Source: Cryptomeria japonica
Lineage: Eukaryota > Streptophyta > Pinopsida > Cupressales > Cupressaceae
NCBI RefSeq assembly: GCF_030272615.1
Contig: NC_081411.1
Location: 152,075,971 to 152,139,970, forward strand
DNA length: 64,000 nt
Direction: 5' to 3'
Position 1 is the first letter of the stretch. Every line of letters begins with the position of its first letter. The translations under genes were made by a program, and so were the position numbers. This document shows, one piece after another, positions 33,717-45,390 of this stretch. The notes under the pieces were generated by a model. That model was not told where the DNA came from. It worked only from the letters and a program-made list of their open reading frames with translations, and made no database searches.

Positions 33717-34703
33717 ATGTGTCATTCTTCTTTATTTGATCAATCTCTTCTGTCATAGCATTTACCCAATCTTCACTATTATATGCCTCTTTTACTATTC
33801 TCGGTTCAAATTCAGATATCAGACATGTGTTCTTTCTCAGTTTGTTCCTTGTCATCACTGGATCATCCTTGATGGATGATGTCTTCTGATATAGCTGGCT
33901 AATATAGGCTCGGTAGGTTCTGTATGATCTTCTTCATCACTCGGTAACTGGACATTATCTTCATTTTCTTCAGCAGCTTTCTTAGTAGGACTTCTCGATT
34001 GAACATAAACAAATTCTTCATAATTTTCTGGTTCTTTGGAATTTCCTTCATTATTTCTTTTTGTAAATTCATCAATTTTCACATTTGCACTTTCCACTAT
34101 TTTGTTAGATGATTTGATCAGACATTTAAATGCTTTACTTCTAGAAGAATAACCAAGAAATGTTCCTTCTTCCCTTTTCTGATCAAACTTTCCATTTCTG
34201 TCATCTTTGTGAAGATAACATCTACTTCCAAATATTTTAAAATAACTTACATTAGGATTCTTGTCATACCAGATCTCATATGGTGTCTTCATAGTTCCTT
34301 TCTTTAGTTGAACTCGGTTCAGGGTGTAAACTGCAGTGCTGATTGCTTCTCTCCAAAATGTTTGAGGTACCGTTTTTTCTATCATCAGGGTTCTAGCACA
34401 ATCTACAATTGATCTGTTTCTTCTCTCGGCTATCCCATTTTGTTGAGGTGTTCTCGGTGCAGATACTTGTCTTTTTATACCATGATCATTGTAGAATAAG
34501 TTAAATTCAAGAGAAGTGAATTCTCGTCCTCTATTAGATCTAAGACATTTCAGCTGTCTTCTTATTTCATTTTCAACTCTTGTCTTGTACCATTTAAACA
34601 TTTGAAAAGCTTCTAATTTTTCTTTTAAAAACATAACTGACATCATCCTTGAGTAATCATCCACCAATAATATGAAATACTTATCACCATAATAACTTTG
34701 AAC
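33717..34703 (-). pseudogene. Copia-2 integrase core and linker, broken
   Basis: The core runs from about 34667 (VDDYSRMMSVMF) with the second catalytic residue in a changed context (CLRSNRGREF, where Copia-1 has SDRGGEF, so the Asp is replaced by Asn) and E in NGIAERRNR. The loss of the second Asp would inactivate it. A frameshift at about 33860 (the HHPS site) ends the frame, and the acidic linker precedes it. Confidence 0.85.
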
Positions 34704-35471
34704 TTACATGGGACCACAAAGATCAGTGTGTACTAGATCTAAAATTCCTTTAGAAGTGTAGGACTTACTTGTAAAGCTTGATCTTGTCATCTTACCCATC
34801 TGGCATCCTCGGCATATAGCATTCTCAGGTTTTTCCAGACTCGGTAGACCTCTTACTCGGTGCTTCTTTCTTATTTTGATCAGATTATCAAAATTTACAT
34901 GACAAAATCTTTTATGCCATAACCAGGTATCATCTATCTTAGCATAAAGACACTTGTTCCGAGTTGAGTCAAGATGAAATGTATTACCTTTTGTTTGCGT
35001 CCCGGTAGCAGCTAACTTTCCATGCTTGTGATGAACTTTGACAATTCCTTTCTGAAATTCTATTCGGTATCCTGTATTGTTTAGCTGTGCTACACTCAAC
35101 AAATTGTATTTCAAACCTTCAACCTAGTATACATCATCACATTTAGCATTGTCAAGAAGTGTTATAGATCCTTTACCTTTCATCAGACATGGTGCATCAT
35201 TACCAAAACTTACATAGCCTCCATCATAGTCTTCTAATTTAACAAACTTGTGTTTATCACCTGTCATGTGATGTGAGCATCCACTGTCTATGATCCAAGA
35301 ATCATTATTATTTATGTGAGATATTAGGGATTTTTCTTCATACCTTTCTTCATCTGATCTATCTTTAATAGCCACATAAACAACTTCCTCTGTATCCATT
35401 TCATCAGATTTGTCATTGTTGGATTCCTCATCAGCTACTAGGCATGTCTTTCTATCTCTCCTTTTGAAGTC
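34704..35471 (-). pseudogene. Copia-2 protease and integrase zinc region, broken
   Basis: The protease motif IIDSGCSHHMTG is at about 35292-35257. A TAG at 35124-35126 replaces a Trp codon kept in Copia-1. The integrase zinc ligands are all present (WHKRFCH, then CRGCQMGK). The frame ends at a TAA at 34704-34706 just after HTDLCGPM. Confidence 0.87.
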
Positions 35472-36437
35472 TCAGTGTCCTCTATATTGGTTGTCTTTCT
35501 GCCTGTTATCTCGGTATTCTCTCTTTTTACTAGATTCTTTGTCAGGGTAGTTAGAAGCCATATGTCCTATTTTATCACAATTGAAACATTTTAAAGGCAG
35601 CTTTCCTTTATACTTACCTTTTCCTCTCAGTAACCTTCTGGCTAATAATGCTTCAAACTCTTCTTGCTTCTTGATTTCCTCATACAGTTTGTGCACTTCT
35701 TGCATGTTCTTGTGAAATCTTTCACTTGCTCCACTGTGATTCCCTTCAGAGTACTTACTCATTCTATCATTGTAATTATCAGATTCACCAATATGAAAAG
35801 AACTGAATGCAGATTCTACTTTATTTACCGAAGACCCACTGTTATCAAAATTACTTAACTCAAATGCATGTAGCTTACCAATAGTAGCATCCAAAGAAAC
35901 TGGCATGTTAGGTACATACCTTAGTTCATTGATCGCAGAGACTCGAATGGCATAAGCAGGTAGAAGGGTTGTCAACAACTTACTTGTTACATCCTTTTCT
36001 TCAATAGTTCCTCCTGCTCCTTTAATTTGATTGACAATCTCCTTTAACCTTTTATTGTATTGAGTTATGTTCTCACCTTCATTCATTCTCATGGATTCAA
36101 GTTGTCCTCTTAGACTATCTACTTTTGCTCTTTGGACATGTTCATCACCGCCATACACAGATATGAGCTTAGTCCACATTGCTTTTGCATCATTGCAGTC
36201 TTCTAGATCATTAAACTCTGAGTCGGTCAATGCTGATGTTATTTCAATCATAGCTTGAAAATGTTCTTGCTTTGCCTTTATCTCTTCCAAGGTCATCGGG
36301 TTGGTGCTTGGTGGTATGTAATCATTCTCCAAATAATATGTTGCATATTCTCCAATTCCTGATAAATGTAGCTTCATCCTTTTCTGCGATGTGGAGAAAC
36401 TTGACTTGTTCAGCTTTGGTGCATCCCTTTTATACAT
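35472..36437 (-). pseudogene. Copia-2 gag, open for 321 codons
   Basis: The gag runs from ATG 36437 to TGA 35472 without interruption and is the best-preserved gag in the window. It has the copia gag core (about residues 60-200), a charged coiled segment (about 240-280) and a zinc knuckle CFNCDKIGHMASNY in which the last Cys is Tyr, likely weakening metal binding. The TGA sits at the same place as in Copia-1, between the zinc knuckle and the protease. Confidence 0.88.
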
Positions 36438-36480
36438 CTTCGAATCTTTGCCTCAAGTACCTTTAAAATTTTCTTCCGGA

Positions 36481-36500
36481 GTCCAACGCTTTGATACCAA
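36481..36500 (-). promoter_or_regulatory. Copia-2 primer-binding site
   Basis: TTGGTATCAAAGCGTTGGAC on the minus strand, one base after the 5' LTR. It is the initiator-Met type with one mismatch in the core. Confidence 0.8.
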
Positions 36501-36501
36501 T

Positions 36502-38008
36502 TGTAAAGTTCTGATGCCAATAGCTAACAAGATGAGATGGGGGGGGGGTGAATCATACAAACTTAATATTCCATAAAATCAATAGATTCAACCTCGGTAA
36601 CTTATATACTTCAGCAATATAACCAAAAACTGCTAAACATGCAAACTCATAAACACATAATCATCATAACACATATAACACCAGATTTAACGTGGAAACC
36701 CAAATAGGGAAAACCATTGTGGGATTTTGGACCCACTAAGAAATATACTCTTCTAGAGTATGCTCGGTTAAAAACAAATCCTGTTAAAGATTACAAACAC
36801 ATTGCTAGATGTGACCTGGTTAAGGGATTTCCCTCAGATCTGTTAGGATCTTCACTTTGTTAGAAGTGACCTTGTCAAAGGATTTCAAACACTCATTTAG
36901 AATGTTACCTTGCTAGAGGGTTTACAAATAAGACTGTTAAGTCCACTCGGTTAAGAGATTTTCTGTCACTTACAAAATAAACAACAGTAATAAATATATC
37001 TACAACTTCACATTTGAAATGCCAAAGCAGATTCTTATTTGCTCAAAACAATCTTGTCATAGGACTTATCTTGTCCCTTTGCTGAGCTCCTTACTCTGTT
37101 ATACAAATAGGTATTCAAGCTTCTGTGCTCGGTAATCACTATGTAGCATCCCTGTGCTTACACTTGCCCACATACATTGTTCATCAATAATTTCTTATTT
37201 ATAAACAATTTGCTAACTGCTGAATCTCCTTGATCACATTTCCCATGATCAATCTTAGCCATCAAATCTTCAATCTTGAGTAGGTTCAATGTATCATTTG
37301 ATCTGAAAACGTTTTACCTTGCCTTGGGACTTGCATTCCTTTCTTGGAACTTGCACAAGGTTATTGCGATTCAATCTGCACTATAGATCTTCCTCTTGAT
37401 TTTCCATTGCCTTAGATACTTAACAAACTTCATGCACGACATACCAATCATTTAATCAACTCCAGCTCATCATTGTCCTTCATTAAATAATGCTTTTATC
37501 CATCCAATGTGATCTATTATAACTCGGTTGAAACTCGGTAAATACTAAACTTTACTCGATAGACATTCCGTGTTCATTAATCGATATCGATAACCTTAGG
37601 GTTTACCGACTAGGTTCCTTAGGGTTTACCGACTAGGTTCTTTGCTCAGTGACATAGTATAGTATTAACCTTACAATCAACAATATTTGTTGGATATCAA
37701 AACAATCTAAACATCATGATCTCATCATTGTCTAACTCGATAATCATTTCCCATTGAATATCTTATTTCTCCCCTTTCTTATCACATTCTTTCTATGTCT
37801 TTTACCGACATCTAAATTCTCTTCAAATCAATCTCCTCAAGATATGGCAACATCATACTGAATCAGAAAATCAATTTCTTGACATCAATGACAAAATAAT
37901 GTTATAAAGATAGTTATCATCCTTTTTCAGTTATATCAAATAATCTTCAACAACCTTCTCAATATCCTTAATGAATATCAACAATCTCCTTCTATTCAAA
38001 TTCCAACA
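36502..38008 (-). repeat. Copia-2 5' LTR (1507 bp)
   Basis: On the minus strand it ends CTTTACA before the primer-binding site. A long G run is at about 36538-36548 (plus strand) and an inverted TATAAATA-like motif at about 37197-37204. It abuts TSD ACCAT at 38009-38013. Confidence 0.93.
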
Positions 38009-38780
38009 ACCATGGTAGATTTATGCAACACCAAACAAAAACTAGGGGAATTGTTCTCAGCTTTCCTGCAATGGTGGAGGCAACTGTCTAGCAGACGTTC
38101 TCTTCATTTGCCTAAACAAAAACTAGTGGAAATATTCATTTCTAACTTGAATGACGAGATGGAATTCCATTTAGACATGAAGGGTACAAAATGCTTTGAA
38201 GAGATGATCACTCAAGGATTAAAATGTGAATGAGCCCTTTTCAAAAAGGGACTTATCAAAATCTACAGTGAACCCAAAGATGACCCTCGTCCATGTTATA
38301 ATAGTGATAAACCCAATTTGTGAAACAAGAACAAGAACGTTGTCAATGATGGGATAGTGGATGCATGAATAGTAAAAATTGCACAACCTATTGTTAGGTT
38401 TGTAGGACAAAATCCCCCTCCTAAAAGCAACACCATCACTCATCCACAAAATCAAGGTCGCAATGCGCCATAAGAGGAACCAAGACAAAGGCAACAAAAC
38501 TACAAACCAAAACGCACGTACACACCCTTAGGGGAACCCATTGAAACAATATTGTGTCAATTGGTCCCTTGCAATCTTGTGACCTTACCGAAAACATCTA
38601 ACTATGAACCTTAGGTCAAACCTCCATGGTGGCGCAATAATGAACATTGTGAATTTCACCAAGGAAAAGGGCATAAGATGAGCAATTGCCATCGACTGAA
38701 AGATCTTGTTCAAGATCTTATTGACAGAGGATAAATTGAAATAGAAGGACATAACCCTAAAACATCCAATGATGATCATC
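38009..38780 (+). pseudogene. Tat gag, second part, with zinc knuckle
   Basis: It continues the capsid core with VDLCNTKQKLGELFSAFLQ and NLNDEMEFHL, to a TGA at 38231. About 38610-38720, in another frame, gives a C-x2-H type knuckle (CEFHQGKGHKMSNC) followed by LKDLVQDLIDRG, typical of the Tat/Ogre gag. Frameshifts separate these parts. The knuckle would bind the genomic RNA. Confidence 0.85.
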
Positions 38781-38782
38781 TA

Positions 38783-39640
38783 ATGTTCAGGAATCCACTT
38801 CCATCACATGATCAAAGGGGTCCTTCCACCTCAGGGCGAAACATAGATACTACAACTAATTATACACAAGCTGCCTATAATTATACTATTAATCACCTCT
38901 ATGATGCTGATGAACAAGTTGCAACTCTCACCATCAAAGATCCAAATCCTGCATGCAACGTTGTTACGCATCGGAGAAAAATTACCATTCGAGGAGCACC
39001 ACAAGGAATGATACCCCTGCCCAAGCAATATAATCTTGTGGAACAATTGGATAAAACACCCGCACTCATTTCCATATTAGAGCTTTTGCACTTATCTCCT
39101 TCTCATAAAACAATCTTGGATCAAGATCTCCAAGAAGTGTCAGTCCCCACCAACCTCAACACAAATCAATTTCAAGCCATGGTTGGCAACCTCAGGTCAT
39201 CACCATGCCTCACTTTTTCTGAAAGTGACAACACTCCATTCCAACAACCGCATAACGCATCCCTTCATATTCAAGGATTTGTAAACCAGCATAGAATCAA
39301 GTGAGTCTTGATTGACAATGGAGCGTAGTCCACCTAAATATACGCACCTTGCAGTTGGTCACAACATTGGGATATGCGGTAGAATAAGTGGATCCCAACA
39401 AAAAGATAACCATTAAGGCCTGTGATGATGCAGAGCATTCTTCCAAAGGAGCTATTGTATTACCTATCAGAGTGGGGCTAGTGGTGAAACATATAGTTTT
39501 CCAAGTTCTGGACCTTCCTTTTCCATATAATCTTTTGTTAGGAAGACCTTGGATACATGCCATGCAAGTCGTTCCATCTACCTATCATCAGTGTATCAAG
39601 TTTCCCCATAACAGTGTAGAAATCACAATCCTTGGCGATG
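38783..39640 (+). pseudogene. Tat pol: pre-protease segment and aspartic protease, broken
   Basis: From 39020 the frame reads YNLVEQLDKTPALISILELL, homologous to the LARD ORF at its residues 507-545. The protease active site appears as LIDNGA at about 39309-39326 and is followed at once by a TAG. LLLGRPWIHAMQVVPS at about 39532-39580 is the conserved downstream motif and matches the LARD protein closely. The DNG form rather than DSG/DTG is usual in this lineage. Confidence 0.87.
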
Positions 39641-41177
39641 CAAATCTATTTGCATATTGTAACAATATTAACCATCATCCAGAGATTGCCACACCTAACA
39701 ATAGAGAAGCTATCCCTTCCACATCATATGTTAATCCAACCTCTCTTTCTGGTTTGATCACCCCTATACCAAAGCAAGACAAGTTGAAAATGAAAATGAC
39801 TGAGGAAGGTCCCGAGGAATATAACCTTAGCCAACTCTTTTATGTTGGGAAATTACCCACCTCCCCTAGAACTCATGGAAAGCCTCAAAATTTGCTTCAA
39901 CCACCACTGTCCAAGCAAGCATGCACTTTGGCATAGTTCATCCCTGGTAAAAGTTAGGAAGAGGAAACCAAAGATGAGGACCTGGTAGAATGGATCTACA
40001 AGGACCCTATCAACACAGAAATCCCAAAGGCTAAGCTTCCCACTGATAAATATGGCAAAGGCCTCACTATCATGCAAAGAATGGGCTATGATGGCTAGAG
40101 TGATTTGGGACATTGTAAATAAGGGCGACACGAGCCCTTACAACTTGAGTTGAAACCCAAAGATAAAACTAGAGTAGGTTTTCAAAAGGAATCTCTTCCT
40201 AATCTCAGATTCAAAGGTAAACCCAGCAAACCCATTTATCAAACAATTACTCCAAGGAGGCCATCCTTGATTATATCTGCAACACCAATACTCCCAGGAC
40301 TTGTACCAACCGCACCTACCAAACTGAGAATCCCATCAGTAGCATCAAAGCCATCAGCAACATCAACAACAACAATAATCCCATTAGTGGCAATAACAAC
40401 ATCAACAACACCAATAATCCCAGTAGCAACATCAACAACACTAATAATCCCATCAGTAACAACAGTAGCACCATCTGCACCAACAACACCGATAATCCCA
40501 TCAGTAGTATCAAAGCCAACAACAACATCAACAACACTAATAATCTTGCCAACAACCCCAACAATCCCATCTCCAAAAGAGAACAAACCCGTAACCAATA
40601 CACTCTTCAATTCAAAAGACATCCCATCTTGGTACAATAATTAGATGTTAGAGAGTGATTCAGAGACCGAATCACATGAGTGGGAATGGGATTCAATGAA
40701 TCTAAATACTTCAGATGAGGAAGACACATCGCCTCCACCACCTCATAAAGATATCCCAGTTTATGGAGAGGCATGGATTAAAACCTTTTGGGTTCGTGAG
40801 CAAGAAACAACTTCCATAGGCCCTATGTCAAATCCTACACCAGAATCTGACAAGGAGAGTACCATTGACGAACTTAACTCATCTTTATTAACCCTCACTG
40901 ATGCCTCCTCTGAACTCAACTTAATATATGAGGTCATGCCATCATCCACCGTGAACTCATTGACTGGAACAAGCCAAATCCCCCATGTCTTGATCACTTC
41001 CAAAATGATGAGGCGCTCATCGACTTTTTAGAAATACAGGATAACATACCAAGAAGGGATCATAAAGCTAGATTTGCCATCGAACTTAATAGCACAACAT
41101 ACTTTGGGGTAGATGCCAAACCTTTCAGCTGCAAAAATATCATAATAAAACATGGATCTTCTAGTGAAAACCACACT
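39641..41177 (+). pseudogene. Tat pol linker: G-patch-like part and Thr/Pro-rich low-complexity tract
   Basis: About 40040-40140 reads as a G-patch-like segment (KYGKGLTIMQRMGYDG) with two stops, again matching the LARD ORF. It is followed at about 40330-40570 by a Thr/Pro/Ile-rich tract encoded by ACA/ACC/ATC-type repeats. An acidic part follows (ESDSETESHEWEW at about 40648). I do not count the long minus-strand frames here as genes, since they arise from the repeats. Confidence 0.7.
40330..40575 (+). repeat. Microsatellite-like ACA/ATC tract inside Tat pol
   Basis: Irregular repeats of about 30-60 bp built from CAACAACA, CCAATAATCCCA and CAGTAGCA words. They stay in a reading frame and encode Thr, Pro and Ile runs. 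Confidence 0.8.
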
Positions 41178-42230
41178 GTGGCACTTATTGATCCCAAAAA
41201 AGTTAAAATAAAGAGCGTATCCAACGGTGAAAACCTCTCTGAGGTGCTTGCGGATGAAAGGTTTGACATCCTCCCGTCTAGTAAAAATCAGGAGAGTTCG
41301 ATGATCCTAATCAAAGAAACAAAAGAATTCAATGTAGGGACCCTTGAGAATCCTCACCAAATACATTTGGCATCTCTACTAACTCCAGAGGAACTACCAA
41401 AGTTTGTGGAGTTCTTCCAGAAGCGTCAAATCAAATTTGCATGGTCTTATGCAGACATGCCTAGCTTAGATCCTGAGTTGGTCATGCATCACCTAACTGT
41501 GGTAGAAGGAGCTAAAGATGTAAAACAAAATCTCAGAAAGATGCACCCACAGATTGTTGTTCTCGTCAAGGTAGAACTCAAAAAGCTCTTAGATGTTGGT
41601 TTCATCCAACCAATTGATTATGCAGATTGGATCTCCCATATTGTACCTATCGGCAAACCTAATGGGGGCATCCGTATCTATACAGACTTCAGAGATTTGA
41701 ACAAGCAATGCCCTAAAGATGACTTCCCCTTACCAAACATCGACATGATCGTCGATCCAACAATGGGTCATGCAATGCTTTCTCTTATGGATGGATTTTT
41801 AGGGTACAACCAGATCAAGATTTCTCTAGAGGATCAACATAAAACTTCTTTCACATGCCCATGGGGAACCTACTATTGGAACGTGATGCCATTTGGTCTG
41901 AAGAATGCAGGGGAAACCTATCAAAGAGCCATGAATACCATATTTCATGACATGATGCACACCATAATAGAAGATTATGTTGATTATTTACGAGCTAAAT
42001 CATTAACAAGAGAGGGTCATCTAGCAATACTGGGTCAAATCTTTGACAGATTAGAGAAATATCATGTCCGTCTTAATCCAAAGAAATGTGTCTTTGGAGT
42101 AACCTCAGGGAAGCTCCTAGGATACATTGTCTCAAGAAACGACATTGAAGTAGATCCGGCAAAATTCAAAGCAATCATGGACATGCCACCTCCCAAGAAC
42201 ATCAGTCAGTTAAGGACACTACAAGGGTGA
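41178..42230 (+). pseudogene. Tat reverse transcriptase, active site damaged
   Basis: The first codon of this frame is GTG, so no true start is implied. RT motifs run in order: WISHIVPIGKPNGGIRIYTD, CPKDDFPLPNIDMIVD (Tat form), LMDGFLGYNQIKI and MPFGLKNAGETYQRAM. The catalytic box reads YVDY at 41976-41987, where YVDD is required, so the second Asp is Tyr through one G-to-T change. The thumb continues to LGYIVS. The frame ends at a TGA at 42228. Confidence 0.9.
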
Positions 42231-42720
42231 TTACAATCAATTCAGAGATTCATTGCACAATTGGCTGATAAGTGTCATCCCTTCACATATCTGTTACACA
42301 AGAATATCCACTTTCAATGGGATACAAAGTGCCAACAAGCATTCCAAATACTTAAAAACTACCTAATGAATACACCGTTGCTGATCCTACCAAATCCAAG
42401 TAGACCTCTATTGCTATATATTTCAGCTACAAATACAACATTAGGAGTACTGCTGGCACAAAATAATGCAGAAGGAAAAGAATGTGCTGTATATTATATC
42501 TCTCGCACATTGGTAGGCTATGAAATCAATTACACACCTATTGAGCAAGCTTGCCTAGCAGTTATCTTGGCAGCCACCAAATTTAGGCACTACATGTTAA
42601 CACACAAGGTTCAACTCATCACCAAAATCGATCCCCTCAAGTACCTACTCAGCAAGGCCGCATTGACAGGCCGCTTGACCAAATGAGTTATGATCTTGAG
42701 TGAATTTGATATAGAGTATG
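42231..42720 (+). pseudogene. Tat RNase H (retroviral type)
   Basis: FQWDTKCQQAFQILK at about 42310, then LLLYISATNTTLGVLL (the first Asp position is Ser/Ala-rich, so probably lost), YYISRTLVGYEINYTPIEQACLAV, and a decayed end (LLSKAALTGRLTK) at the stop 42684-42686. This is the RNase H next to RT in all Ty3 elements. Confidence 0.85.
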
Positions 42721-43080
42721 TGGACCGCAAGGCTATCAAGGGGCAAGCTATTGTAGATCAATTGGCTAATGCACCCCTCGTAGGTGACCATCCTCTTGTT
42801 TCCAATTTTCCAGATGAAGAGATCTTCATGATCACAGCTACACAACCTTGGAAGCTATATTTTGATGGCTCATACACTAGACATGGCTCGGGGGCAGGTA
42901 TTCTTTTCATTACACCTCAAGGTGATAGCATCCTGAAGTCATACAGGCTCACTTTCCCATGCACCAATAATATAGAAAACAATGAGACCTTGATCATAGG
43001 GCTTAGATTGACTATACAATGGCATCTCAAAGAGCTTCAGGTATATGGAGATTCCCAGTTAGTCATCCGATAAGTCACCA
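42720..43080 (+). pseudogene. Tat second, archaeal-type RNase H (aRNH)
   Basis: WKLYFDGSYTRHGSGAGILF at about 42848 gives the first catalytic Asp. TNNIENNETLIIGL follows at about 42965 with a Glu/Asn-altered second site (families usually have TNN-x-AE-x). VYGDSQLVI at about 43045-43070 gives the third. A TAA follows. Having a second RNase H after the first is diagnostic of the Tat lineage within Ty3. Confidence 0.88.
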
Positions 43081-45390
43081 ATGAGTACCAAACTAAGGAT
43101 GATAAGCTCATGCCATATAAAAGGATGGTGGATAACTACAAATAATCATTTACAACTATCACATTTGAGAAAGTACCCAGAGATCATAATCAAGCCACCA
43201 ACGCAATGGATACAATTGCATCTCTCTTGAATCTTCCGTAAAATTCAACGTGCTACGAGTTCTTAGTAGATCAACTTTGGATCCCCGTGTATGATATCCT
43301 CGAAACTGAAATGATATGTCACCTTGTTGGTTTTGAATCCCCATGGTACGGTGAGTTCTTCACTTACCTCCACAATCACACACTTCCTCCCAACCAATCC
43401 AATAACCAACGAAAAACCTTCATCTGCCAAACCACTCGATACACCATCATTGTCGACACCCTATATAGGCGAAGTCTTGATGGTACTTTCCTTCGATGTC
43501 TGGAACAAGATGAGATAACAAAGGCCTTGGAAGAGGTACATGAAGGAATTTGTGGGGCTCATTCAAGTGGTCCTTCGCTGGCAAAGAAAATCATGCACAC
43601 TGGATACTATTGGCCCACCATGGAAAAAGACTCCTACTATTTTGTCAGAAAATGCAAGAAGTGCCAAGTTCACGGAGAACTGATACATGTACCAGCACAA
43701 GAATTGCAACCAATCACAACACCATGGACCTTTTGTCAATGGGGACTTGACCTTGTGGGTAAAATCCATCCATCTTCATCCAACGGTCATAAATTTATCA
43801 TTACCGCCACCGAATACTTCACAAAGTGGATCGAAGCCATTCCACTTACCCAAGTCATCGACAAGAAGATCGCCTCATTCATCCTTAATTATATCATCTG
43901 CTAGTATGGTGTGCCCATGTCCATCATCATAGATAACAAGCTTCCTTTAAAAAATCAAGATGTCTGTGAGCTTTGTGAGAAGTTTCACATCCAACACCAC
44001 TTTTCCACCCCATACTACCCACAAGGCAATGGTCAAGACAAAGAATCAAACAAAAATATATTGAGGATCCTTAAAAAGATAGTCAATGATGCTAGTCGTG
44101 AATGGCACATTCGATTAAATCCAACATTATGTGCATATCAAACTAGCATTCGAACCCCTACAAGCGCAACTCCCTACTCACTGGTCTATGGAGCAGAAGC
44201 CATCCTACCTATTGAGGTTGAAATACCATCTCTACGGGTCTCTTTGCACAATCTGATAGATGATGAAGCATACCGAGTCTCCCATCTTCAGGACTTGGAA
44301 CTGCTTGATGAACAACGACAAGCTGCATACAACCACCTCAAAGCCTATCATCAACGCATGAGCAAAAGCTACAATCATCGGGTTAAACCTCATACATTTG
44401 AGGTAGGTGATCTTGTTCTTAGGAGAATCCTCACAACCAACCAAACAAAGAACATTTGTTAGATTCAATGATAGTCCCAAAGACACTGAGAAGGGGGGGG
44501 GGGTGGTGAATCAGTGTCTAACCGGTTAACAGAATATTTAAACTTATTTATAACTTTGCAACCCAAAACAGTGTATCGGTAAATAAAAATTAATGTAGTA
44601 AGCAGAAATAATAGAGATAGCATAGAAACACACCATAACACAAGATATTTAACGAGGAAACCTGGTGTGGGAAAAACCTTGGTGGGATTTGTGACCCATA
44701 ATATTTACTCACTGGCCAATGAATAAATACTCCTTACAATAAGAGGCCTGCACATGTAGGGAGGCCAACAGCCTAGAGCTCACTGCTCAATAAAGAGTCA
44801 CACTGACTACAAAAGAGGATTATCAAATCCAATACAATGTACTGCTCAAAATAGCATCTCTAATGCTAGGTTTAGTATCAGTTTAACCAAAACCTTCGCT
44901 ATTAACTATATCACCTTACACAATAAAATGTCTCATCACACACCAAAATGACTTATAAGATCTCATACATATATGATTCTTTTACAATATACCATGTCGG
45001 CTTACAAAAGATAATTATATTACAAGAAACAAAAGTTTATCCCATGTCGGCTGGAGTGCCAGTATGTTTTGTTGCCGATGTAATCTGAATGCCGGTGTAA
45101 GTGCTTGCCAGTGTCGGTGTTTGCCGGTGTATGAAGTTTGTGATGCTGGGCATGTAGAAACTAATTGCCGGTGAGTTGCTAGTTGGTTGCCATCAATGAC
45201 AACATCAACTATTCTCATAAGAGTGTAGAATGCCAACAACATCAGGGTAAGTTTGAATCCAACTGGCTGGGTCCTTATGTTATCACTGTTGTATTTGGGT
45301 CTGGGGCATATCAGTTGGCAACTTCAGAAGGGGAATTGCTAGTAGATACGATCAACAACATGCACCTCAAACAATTTCATACATAAGCTG
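43081..45390 (+). pseudogene. Tat integrase, interrupted by a solo LTR
   Basis: Zinc ligands: H in EVHEGICGAH and CKKCQVH, about 43535-43680. Catalytic core: D in WGLDLVG (about 43750) and D in IIDNK (about 43927). The third site reads NGQDKESNK, with Lys at 44040-44042 where a Glu is usual, so probably inactive. A TAG at 43902-43904 also breaks it. The C-terminal part (GDLVLRR) is cut at 44456 by a solo LTR and resumes at about 45241 with KFESNWLGPYVI, ending at about 45386. Confidence 0.88.
44457..45238 (-). mobile_element. Solo copia-type LTR (782 bp) in the Tat integrase
   Basis: It starts TGTTAGATTC and ends ATGCCAACA on the plus strand, so it begins TGTTGGCATT on the minus strand, like the Copia LTRs here. 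The flanks ACATT (44452-44456) and ACATC (45239-45243) are a TSD with one change. It shares with the Copia LTRs a run of 11 G near its minus-strand end and a GGAAACC...GGGAAAAACC...GTGGGAT segment (about 44657-44700). It is only half the length of the Copia-1/2 LTRs, so a different family. No interior remains. Confidence 0.8.

Larger units (their letters stand above)
30280..38008 (-). mobile_element. Copia-2: Ty1/copia element, minus strand, inside the Tat gag
   Basis: LTRs at 30280-31784 (1505 bp) and 36502-38008 (1507 bp) are flanked by a perfect TSD ACCAT (30275-30279 and 38009-38013). The 7.7-kb element holds gag, protease, integrase, RT and RNase H in copia order. It is the same family as Copia-1. 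I count about five disabling changes: TGA at 35472, TAG at 35124, TAA at 34704, a shift at about 33860 and TGA at about 33717. It is the better-preserved sibling. Confidence 0.94.

Noticed and set aside
40239-40637. 132- and 95-codon minus-strand frames rich in Val, Leu and Asp
   Set aside because: They are the complement of the ACA/ATC microsatellite tract in Tat pol and have no independent support.
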